Shown: one piece after another, positions 7,191 to 12,397 of the stretch
How the letters are laid out: each line of letters starts with the position of its first letter
Position numbering within the stretch: position 1 is the stretch's first letter
Assembly: GCA_965372015.1 (NCBI GenBank)
Contig: CBDVAP010000045.1
Span: forward strand, 1 to 19,508
Direction: 5' to 3'
DNA: 19,508 nt
DNA from: JACZSB01 sp965372015
GTDB lineage: Bacteria; Fidelibacterota; Marinisomatia; SCGC-AAA003-L08; TS1B11
Notes under the pieces: model-generated
The model's input: only the letters and a program-made list of their open reading frames with translations
The model's database searches: none
What the model was told of the DNA's origin: nothing
Program-made: the position numbers and the translations under genes

Positions 7191-8276
7191 GTGAAAATCC
7201 TCTACATCGCGGCCCAAAACGTCGTGGGGCACCTGGAACTGTGGCAGCAGATCCATCGGTCGCGGGGCCATGATTGCCGCTACGTGACCTATTTCACCTC
7301 CCGCTACGGCTTCCAGGAGGATATTTGTCTCCGACTGCCGCTGGTACCTTACCGTTCCAGGGCCACCCGTTTGCGGCATTGGCTTTATACCCATACCAAG
7401 GGGCCCAAGGGTAACTGGTTCGACGTTCCCGGCAGCCCGCCAATCTGGCGTCCAAAGACCCGCCCTGAACGATCCTTTTTCGTCTTACGGGATTGGCTGT
7501 GGCGATTCTGGGTTGAGCCGGCCATCAAAAAATACGATTTCTTGAACTATGATATTTATCACCTGGAGGGCGGCCTGGAGTTTTATCGCCACGGCGGGTT
7601 TGTCAGCCGCCTGACCCAGCTGGGGAAGCCCATCCTGAACACCTATCATGGCCGGGACTTCCGCAACCGGGGCGTGGTGCCTGCGGTGGATCAACATATC
7701 AATCTCAATCTCACCAGCGAGTACGATCTGATCCCCCGCCACCCCAATCTGCACTACCTGTTTCTCCCCTATAATGTAACGGCTTACCAGCCGGCTGAGA
7801 AATTGCACGATCCGGTTACCATCTGCCACGCCACTCGCAGTAGGTATGCCAAGGGCTCCGATAACATTATTGCCGCCTGCCTCTCACTTGAAGATTCCCA
7901 CGGCATTCGCTTTTTGCTCATTGAAAACCGACCACACGACGAAGTCATGGCCTTAAAAGCCCAAGCCGATATTTATATTGATCAAGTTGCAGATATAGCC
8001 CCCGGTTATGGGATGAATTCCGTGGAAGCCATGGCCCTGGGATTGGCCTGCTGTACATTAATGAACGCCGATTACCAGGCATTCATGCCCGGCCACCCCT
8101 TCATAAATATTACCCCGGATAACTTGCTGGAAAAACTGACCATGTTAGTTGAAAATCCCCGGCTTATCCAGGAAAAAGGACGCGCTGCCCGCCAGTGGGC
8201 CTTGGACCACCACAATCTGGACGTTGTCGGTGAACAGCTCTACGGGTATTACCGGCAGCTGGGCATCCCGATATAA
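7191..8276 (+). CDS. GT4-like glycosyltransferase lacking the first EX7E glutamate
   Basis: 361-residue protein with the GT-B outline: MKILYIAAQNVVGHLELW at the N-terminus (acceptor-side Rossmann fold), a mid region with ILNTYHGRDFRNRG (148-161), and a C-terminal donor domain ending in GYGMNSVEAMALGLACCTL (272-290). The second glutamate of the GT4 EX7E motif is present (E279), but the position eight residues earlier is Pro (P271). The donor-site motif is therefore incomplete or altered, as in some divergent GT4-like families. It starts at GTG 7191 (V-K-I-L-Y-I); no ATG is available in frame nearby and no good ribosome site is seen. The GT2 gene follows 10 bp downstream. Glycosyltransferase assignment is good; sugar and linkage are unknown. 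Confidence 0.82.
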   Translation: MKILYIAAQNVVGHLELWQQIHRSRGHDCRYVTYFTSRYGFQEDICLRLPLVPYRSRATRLRHWLYTHTKGPKGNWFDVPGSPPIWRPKTRPERSFFVLRDWLWRFWVEPAIKKYDFLNYDIYHLEGGLEFYRHGGFVSRLTQLGKPILNTYHGRDFRNRGVVPAVDQHINLNLTSEYDLIPRHPNLHYLFLPYNVTAYQPAEKLHDPVTICHATRSRYAKGSDNIIAACLSLEDSHGIRFLLIENRPHDEVMALKAQADIYIDQVADIAPGYGMNSVEAMALGLACCTLMNADYQAFMPGHPFINITPDNLLEKLTMLVENPRLIQEKGRAARQWALDHHNLDVVGEQLYGYYRQLGIPI

Positions 8277-8286
8277 AGCGGCCAAT

Positions 8287-9264
8287 ATGGGAACTCTACC
8301 ATCTGTCAGCATAGTAGTCTCCATCTACAACGGTGGAGAGCACTACGCCACCTGCTTTCGATCTCTCTGCGACCTGCACTACCCCACCGATCTTCTGGAA
8401 GTACATATCATCGATGATTGTTCCACCGATGGTACCCGTGAATTCTTGCGCCAGCAATCGCCGCCTGGCTTTATCCACCGCCACTACCCTGAGACTAACT
8501 TGGGGCGAACGCGAGTCTGTAATCTGGGTCTGGGCTACGCCACCGGCGAGGTGATTATCCTCTTGGACGGGGACATGGAGGTGCGCCCTGATTTTGTGGC
8601 CGCTTATGTAGCCGAAATATCCAAGCCGGGACGGGCTGCGGTTGTTGGGCGAGTGGAACCGGCGCCCTGGGTCCCGAAATCGAAGCTGAACCGGTATCTT
8701 TACGAGTCCCCTCACCGGGGTGCCCGGCAGTTCGGCGCCGAAAAACCCATCGGTTTCCAGTATCTGATCTTCAATAATGCCGCTCTAAGCCCTGCGGCGC
8801 TGGAAGCCGGGGGCCGGTTCGAGGAATCTTTTGTTCACTATGGCGGTAAGGATATCCTCTTCGCCTATCGGGTAGCCCGGGCCTTTCCCAAAGGTGTTTA
8901 TTACAACGAGCAGGCCGTCTCTTTCCATCACCAGGACCGGCCCCTTGGGGCACACCTTAAATTACTGGCCAATTATGGCCGCCATAATCTGCCCCTGGTC
9001 GTGGCCCGCCATCCGGAGATCGCCACCCCTCTGGCGGCTGATTTTGCCTGGCCGTTGCCGGGTAGCTATTTCTTCTGGAAGCGTCTGCTTGGTCGTTTAC
9101 TTTTCAATCCCCTCACCCGGGCACTGGCCTGGCTGGCCCAGGGCCTTCTGCCTTACCCCGCTAGTAACTACCCGGTGCGGTTCTTAATCGTGGACAGCGT
9201 TATTATTGGCCTGCGTCGATATCTGAGCGGGCGCCGCTCCCCACCCGCCCGGCAAAATGACTAG
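8287..9264 (+). CDS. GT2-family glycosyltransferase
   Basis: 325-residue GT-A glycosyltransferase of the GT2 type, an inverting enzyme using a nucleotide sugar and a divalent metal. Seen: VSIVVSIYNGG at 7-17, IIDDCSTDGT (41-50, nucleotide-binding DD), the metal-binding DxD as LLDGDMEV (92-99, D94/D96), and a late GGKDILFAYR acidic motif corresponding to the catalytic-base region. The C-terminal quarter is hydrophobic and basic, perhaps a membrane-associated tail. Start: ATG 8287 is preferred. The same frame is open about 138 bp upstream into the previous gene, but that part has no GT2 similarity. It sits 10 bp after the preceding glycosyltransferase and overlaps the phosphatase gene by 8 bp. 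Confidence 0.92.
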   Translation: MGTLPSVSIVVSIYNGGEHYATCFRSLCDLHYPTDLLEVHIIDDCSTDGTREFLRQQSPPGFIHRHYPETNLGRTRVCNLGLGYATGEVIILLDGDMEVRPDFVAAYVAEISKPGRAAVVGRVEPAPWVPKSKLNRYLYESPHRGARQFGAEKPIGFQYLIFNNAALSPAALEAGGRFEESFVHYGGKDILFAYRVARAFPKGVYYNEQAVSFHHQDRPLGAHLKLLANYGRHNLPLVVARHPEIATPLAADFAWPLPGSYFFWKRLLGRLLFNPLTRALAWLAQGLLPYPASNYPVRFLIVDSVIIGLRRYLSGRRSPPARQND

Positions 9265-10198
9265 CTCCGCACCAGTCGCCGCCATCGACCTGGGCACTAA
9301 TACCTGCCTGTTATTGGTGGCCCGCCAGAAAGGCTCGATGATTGTTCCACTGGCCCGCGAACTACGGGTGGTACGCCTGGGCGAAGGCCTTGAGGCCACC
9401 GGCCGCCTCAGTGATGACGCCATGAATCGAGCAGTGACGGTTCTGCGGGAGTACCATAAGATTATTTCGGACCACGGTTGCCAAAAGATATGGTGTGTGG
9501 CTACCGCCGCCTTCCGGGCTGCCACCAACGCCCGGGATCTACAGCAGCGAATCCACCAAGCCACCAGCTTTGAAATGAATAGTATCAATGGACAGCGTGA
9601 GGCCGGGCTGGTATCGCGAGCGGTCCGGGAAGTGTTTCCACCCACCGCCGGCACCCGGGTCACGGTAGACGTGGGCGGGGGCAGCACCGAGGTAATCGTG
9701 GAACAGGCCGGGGAGTTAGCCGACATCGTCAGCTTACCTCTAGGCAGCGTCCAGCTCACTGAACGCCATTTGGCTTCCGATCCTCCTGAAGTCGACGAGC
9801 TGGCCCGTCTAAAAGCTGATATCGCGCGGGTCCTGGGGGTAACCGCAATACCTGAGAACTTGGAGAGCTTCATTGGGGTGGGCGGCACCGCTACCACCTT
9901 CGTGGCCATGAAACTGGGCCTGACAGTTTACGACCATGACCGGGTTCATGGAGCAACCTTGGACATCGATAGCTTTGACGCGATCTTGCAACATTGTGCC
10001 TCCCTGCCGTTAGTGGAGCGCAAACAGCTGCCCGGGCTGCATCCCGGCCGGGCGGAGGTGATCGTGGCTGGCGGGTTGATTCTCTCCGGGGTTATGGGAC
10101 GGCTGGGAGTAAAAGTGATGCAGGTCAGTGATCACGGTTTACGCTGGGGAATGGTGTTGGAACTGCTGGCGGAAGAAAACGGAGGTACCGGGCCCTAG
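9257..10198 (+). CDS. Ppx/GppA-family phosphatase (short form)
   Basis: 313-residue member of the ASKHA-fold exopolyphosphatase / pppGpp phosphohydrolase family. Members hydrolyse terminal phosphate from polyphosphate, or convert pppGpp to ppGpp. Seen: first phosphate loop AAIDLGTNTCLLL (8-20), VATAAFRAATNARD (81-94), catalytic-region INGQREAGL (110-118, with E115), second phosphate loop VDVGGGSTEVIV (137-148), adenosine/Gly loop GVGGTATTF (207-215), and LPGLHPGRAEVIVAGGLIL (258-276). The length matches the short two-domain form; the C-terminal HD domain of the ~500-residue E. coli proteins is absent. ATG 9257 overlaps the GT2 stop (ATGACTAG), which suggests translational coupling. It is the last gene before a strand switch, and its stop overlaps the tail of a small minus-strand frame. 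Ppx cannot be separated from GppA by sequence alone. Confidence 0.93.
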   Translation: MTSSAPVAAIDLGTNTCLLLVARQKGSMIVPLARELRVVRLGEGLEATGRLSDDAMNRAVTVLREYHKIISDHGCQKIWCVATAAFRAATNARDLQQRIHQATSFEMNSINGQREAGLVSRAVREVFPPTAGTRVTVDVGGGSTEVIVEQAGELADIVSLPLGSVQLTERHLASDPPEVDELARLKADIARVLGVTAIPENLESFIGVGGTATTFVAMKLGLTVYDHDRVHGATLDIDSFDAILQHCASLPLVERKQLPGLHPGRAEVIVAGGLILSGVMGRLGVKVMQVSDHGLRWGMVLELLAEENGGTGP

Positions 10199-10281
10199 TC
10201 CGGGATAACAATCCCGACCAGGATCGCCAGCAGCAACCCTATTCGCACCGCTGTGAACCGGAAGAGTCCCTCAAACTTCAT
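10195..10281 (-). CDS. Candidate 28-residue single-span membrane peptide
   Basis: A minus-strand ATG at 10281 lies inside the last codons of the Dabb gene in another frame and opens a 28-codon frame ending in TAG at 10197-10195. The peptide starts MKFEGLFRFTAVR, with basic residues, and continues with one hydrophobic stretch (IGLLLAILVGIVI) before a short PD end: one membrane span. It overlaps the Dabb gene by 11 nt, a coupling-type arrangement, and its stop falls on the opposite-strand phosphatase stop. No ribosome site of its own is evident. It may be a real small protein, the stub of a longer membrane protein, or chance. Confidence 0.35.
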   Translation of the reverse strand: MKFEGLFRFTAVRIGLLLAILVGIVIPD

Positions 10282-10573
10282 AGTCTACCACCCGCACTTC
10301 ACTAGTGATACCGCGGACAAATTCCACTAGCGCCCGATGCAGAGGATGACGCTTGTAGGCCGCCAGGTCCTCTAGGGAAGCGAAACTGGATACCAGAACC
10401 ACATCGGCAGCTCGCTCGGTGCGATCGATATCCAATCCAACTTCAAAGTTCTGAATCTGGGGGATCTTGCCCCGCAATGCCGTTAATCGAGTTTGCATTT
10501 CCTGGGCGTTCTTATCGGGAAATATCTCCCCTGACTCCCTGGCTAGCCGCCACATAACAACGTGCTTAATCAT
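10271..10573 (-). CDS. Dabb (stress-responsive A/B barrel) domain protein
   Basis: 100-residue single-domain protein of the dimeric alpha-beta barrel (Dabb) family. Seen: the family start MIKHVVMWRL, the core KIPQIQNFEVGLDIDRTERA, DVVLVSSFASLEDLAAYKRHP (middle strand and helix), then HPLHRALVEFVRG and the family ending VRVVDYEV. The length equals the whole domain. Members form small ferredoxin-like dimers. Some act in stress responses or as small-molecule enzymes, but most bacterial ones have no assigned reaction. Start ATG 10573 is fixed by a strong ribosome site immediately upstream; the frame extends to an ATT/TTG region at 10603 without support. It is convergent with the Ppx/GppA gene and divergent from tRNA-Thr. 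Confidence 0.92.
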   Translation of the reverse strand: MIKHVVMWRLARESGEIFPDKNAQEMQTRLTALRGKIPQIQNFEVGLDIDRTERAADVVLVSSFASLEDLAAYKRHPLHRALVEFVRGITSEVRVVDYEV

Positions 10574-10576
10574 TCC

Positions 10577-10582
10577 ACCTCC
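10577..10582 (-). promoter_or_regulatory. Ribosome binding site fixing the Dabb gene start
   Basis: The minus strand reads GGAGGT, then GGA, then ATG 10573. This is a near-perfect Shine-Dalgarno sequence and selects this ATG over upstream in-frame codons. Confidence 0.85.
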
Positions 10583-10773
10583 AGTTAATATAGTCTCAAT
10601 CATTCAGGATGCATTGGGGTCCGATCAATTTAAGGGATGGTGGCCGCTAGTGAAATGATTTGCCGGGGCGCAGCTCTAATCGGGCGGTGTGGATGGCTAG
10701 TATCGACACCGATTGGATGAGCTGGAATATAGCAGCTTTGTAGTTAAATTTGCGCCGCGCCCAACAGGCGATT

Positions 10774-10846
10774 GCCACCTTAGCTCAGCTGGAAGAGCAG
10801 CTGATTCGTAATCAGCAGGTCGGCGGTTCGAATCCGCCAGGTGGCT
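10774..10846 (+). tRNA. tRNA-Thr (anticodon CGU)
   Basis: A complete 73-nt cloverleaf. The acceptor stem gccacct pairs perfectly with aggtggc. The D arm is gctc...gagc, the anticodon stem is gctga/tcagc with loop ttcgtaa (anticodon CGT at 10807-10809, decoding ACG), and the T arm is ggcgg-ttcgaat-ccgcc with discriminator T at 10846. The bases after it are cac, so the 3' CCA is not encoded and must be added by the nucleotidyltransferase. The 10604-10773 spacer upstream holds no gene, and I could not define a confident promoter in it. Confidence 0.97.
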
Positions 10847-10902
10847 CACCGCTTCCCCCGTCGGAAAGCCAGTTCCGCGGTTACAAAACCCTGCAGCCCT
10901 AA

Positions 10903-11377
10903 TTTCCAAAACTCCCCCAAAGAACCGCTCCGCTCACAGAATTAGGGGCTGATATTGTGGCGCAGATGATTAACGAGGGGACATGCCTTTCACGACTTCA
11001 GCTCGGTACTGACAGATGCTGATCTATACGATCTGACCAAGTTCATCACAACCAAGCTAATCAATATGACCGACTATATCAATTTGACGACCAAGGCGGC
11101 AACCGGCGATAGTGCACTCGGGAAAGCGCTCTACGAGGATACGGGAGCGACCGGCGGCCAGTGCATCACTTGTCACGGGGCTGACGGCCGGACGATCCTC
11201 TTTCATGATGGTGTCGACGGGGTAGGTAATTTGGCCCTCGATAATCCCTGGGAGATCCTGCACAAGATCAGGTTTGGCCACCCGGGTTCCGCCATGCCTT
11301 CCACCGTGGATAAGGATCTGACGACCCAGAACGCAGTGGACATCCTGACCCATACCCAGACACTGCCGCTGCAGTAG
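10903..11377 (+). pseudogene. 5'-truncated, frameshifted c-type cytochrome remnant
   Basis: The intact part (from about 10970, first ATG 11066) encodes a cytochrome c domain: GKALYEDTG, the heme-binding CITCHGADG (CxxCH), NPWEILHKIRFGHPGSAMPS with a candidate axial Met, and a closing DILTHTQTLP. The order matches the C-terminal half of two-domain periplasmic c-type cytochromes whose first domain carries an earlier CxxCH heme site. Upstream in the same frame, HAFHDFSSVLTDADLYDLTKF (from 10982) belongs to the same family. Before that the family-like stretch GADIVAQMINEG (10945-10980) is in another frame. Removing one G from the GGGG run (10977-10980) joins the two. The signal peptide and first heme site are missing, and a TAA lies at 10900-10902. 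Without a signal peptide it could not be exported and hemylated, so I call it a remnant. tRNA-Thr lies 56 bp upstream. Confidence 0.75.
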
Positions 11378-11384
11378 ACTTCCC

Positions 11385-11401
11385 GACGCCACAACGGCGT
11401 C
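11385..11401. other. Short hairpin after the cytochrome remnant
   Basis: gacgcc (11385-11390) pairs with ggcgtc (11396-11401) around acaac, 7 bp after the cytochrome stop. No T-run follows, so alone it is a weak terminator candidate. It may act together with the larger hairpin at 11422. Confidence 0.5.
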
Positions 11402-11421
11402 TACGGGCTATTAACGACGAG

Positions 11422-11449
11422 GGCTCGGGGTTAATCCCCGGGCCTTTGT
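11422..11449 (+). terminator. Probable intrinsic terminator
   Basis: ggctcgggg (11422-11430) pairs with ccccgggcc (11436-11444) with one G-T pair and a 5-nt loop (ttaat), followed by tttgt. The stem is strong but the U-tract is short. It lies 45 bp downstream of the cytochrome remnant on the same strand, where a terminator of the original gene would be expected. Confidence 0.55.
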
Positions 11450-11472
11450 ACGTTTGGCTAAACCGCTAAGGC

Positions 11473-11484
11473 CACGGTACCGTG
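11473..11484. other. 12-bp perfect palindrome cacggtaccgtg
   Basis: A self-complementary 12-mer with no central spacer lies between the terminator-like hairpin and repeat arm B. It could be a dyad protein-binding site. Nothing else in the sequence supports a specific role. Confidence 0.4.
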
Positions 11485-11498
11485 CTGCCAACGGTTCA

Positions 11499-11673
11499 CG
11501 CTAACCCCTCAAAAGCCCATCTTAGACCCATCAACGACCCCTTAGAAACCCCACCGATACCCCGCCAATGCCCAGCTAATACCCATCAAAAGGTTCATGC
11601 TTGCCGACGGGGGAGAGTAGCCAAAGAAGGAAATACAAAATTCAAAATGAAAAATGCAAAGTGAAAAGGGCGG
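11499..11673 (+). repeat. Composite intergenic repeat, arm B (inverted relative to arm A at 1-164)
   Basis: Eight 11-bp units in the cccat orientation (11499-11586) include cttagacccat (11521-11531) and ctaatacccat (11576-11586), both identical to units in arm A. The linker with ccgacgggggag follows, then an A-rich 7-bp-period block (11638-11672, units such as aaatgaa and aaatgca). The linker-to-heptad region carries small insertions relative to arm A. No coding potential. Arms A and B bound 165-11498. Confidence 0.85.
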
Positions 11674-11762
11674 AATTAGAGTATAAGATATTAAGAATGA
11701 AGAGGTTAATATCTGTTAGATACCGGGCAGATACCTCACCCCTTCCCCCGCTAACGGCAGGG

Positions 11763-11787
11763 TTCGGTCCGCCCATCCGGCAAACTC
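11763..11787 (+). repeat. 25-bp direct repeat, copy 1
   Basis: Begins ttcggtcc and ends atccggcaaactc. It matches copy 2 at 11860-11884 in 22 of 25 positions, with all differences in the middle. The copies are 97 bp apart, start to start. Confidence 0.7.
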
Positions 11788-11859
11788 AGGGCAGGTCCCG
11801 ACACCGAGGGGACTTGGGGCTAGGGGCTTGAGGCTGGCGAGAGAAGCCGTAACTCACCC

Positions 11860-11884
11860 TTCGGTCCATCAATCCGGCAAACTC
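11860..11884 (+). repeat. 25-bp direct repeat, copy 2
   Basis: Begins ttcggtcc and ends atccggcaaactc, the same ends as copy 1. It runs straight into the cccgcc-gat-ggcggg hairpin at 11885-11901, so repeat and hairpin may form one element. Confidence 0.7.
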
Positions 11885-11901
11885 CCCCGCCGATGGCGGG
11901 G
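11885..11901. other. GC-rich hairpin abutting the direct repeat
   Basis: ccccgcc (11885-11891) pairs perfectly with ggcgggg (11895-11901) around a 3-nt gat loop. No T-run follows and no gene ends nearby, so a dispersed palindromic element is more likely than a terminator. Confidence 0.55.
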
Positions 11902-12026
11902 TCCAGGACTAGATTTTCAAAGAGCGGGGGAATATAGGGATTTTGTAGGGCGCTGTCGTTCGCCTGGTGCGCCCCACCTCCGGCGGGGTTCCGTGAGATA
12001 AACCTTGGAAACAGAGAATGTTTCTC

Positions 12027-12236
12027 TTAGTTTCTAGCCCCCAATGTCCAAAAGGCTCTGAACCGATACATGATGCTCATTAATGAAGTATCCATGTGAT
12101 CCCCATCATGGCTGTGGTCCGGAATATGGTTTATATTTCCTTTAATAGTATCGTTAACGATCTCTTGCTGGGGAGTATAACATGCAATCACGTGACTATT
12201 GGTTGATTCCGACGACGATGGCTCAATCTTGGACAT
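12027..12236 (-). CDS. Doubtful 69-residue hypothetical protein
   Basis: ATG 12236 has GGGAG 3 nt upstream. The frame encodes a polar, Ser/Asp/His-rich protein (MSKIEPSSSESTNSHVIAC at the start) that I do not recognise and that has no membrane span or known motif. It lies in repeat-rich DNA, divergent from the wecA-like gene. Length and composition are compatible with chance. Confidence 0.2.
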   Translation of the reverse strand: MSKIEPSSSESTNSHVIACYTPQQEIVNDTIKGNINHIPDHSHDGDHMDTSLMSIMYRFRAFWTLGARN

Positions 12237-12283
12237 GTGCTCCCTGCCCGATCTTCACCCGTTCCCGGCGATCCGTCGCTATA

Positions 12284-12309
12284 TTGGACTTGGTGTCCAG
12301 GGGTATAAT
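12284..12309 (+). promoter_or_regulatory. Possible promoter of the wecA-like gene, with a small dyad
   Basis: A consensus -10 box TATAAT lies at 12304-12309, about 90 bp before the gene start. TTGGAC at 12284-12289 resembles a -35 box, but the 14-bp spacer is short, and at normal spacing no good -35 is seen. A dyad tggac-ttggt-gtcca (12285-12299) overlaps the spacer and could bind a regulator, which might also compensate for the poor -35. Confidence 0.4.
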
Positions 12310-12397
12310 CTGTTTACGAAGTTGCCTCATTGACCAACCGATTAGGCCCCGGGGATAACCAGGTAGTGTACCTGTCTGTAGAAATGGGTAATAATCC

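Larger units (their letters stand above)
11674..12397. other. Non-coding, repeat-laden spacer before the wecA-like gene
   Basis: About 720 bp with no gene I can defend. It contains two copies of a 25-bp direct repeat, a GC-rich 7-bp hairpin (11885-11901) and further C-rich/G-rich fragments that look like degraded dispersed repeats. Towards the right it holds a less GC-rich stretch (about 12020-12320) with a TATAAT box. A 69-codon minus-strand frame at 12236-12027 starts with an ATG preceded by GGGAG and is listed separately at low confidence. Confidence 0.7.

Noticed and set aside
7168..7194. Eight-codon leader frame (MIKPLRLK) overlapping the GTG start of the GT4-like gene
   Set aside because: Too short, no ribosome site, no attenuator-like structure and no run of regulatory codons; probably chance.
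10774..10903. tRNA-Thr as attachment site of an integrated element
   Set aside because: No integrase gene, and I saw no repeat of the tRNA 3' end elsewhere in the window. The truncated cytochrome next to it is better explained by deletion.
10697..10909. Minus-strand frame containing HLADSNRRPADYESAALPAEL
   Set aside because: This is the well-known spurious translation of the antisense of a tRNA gene; the region is tRNA-Thr.
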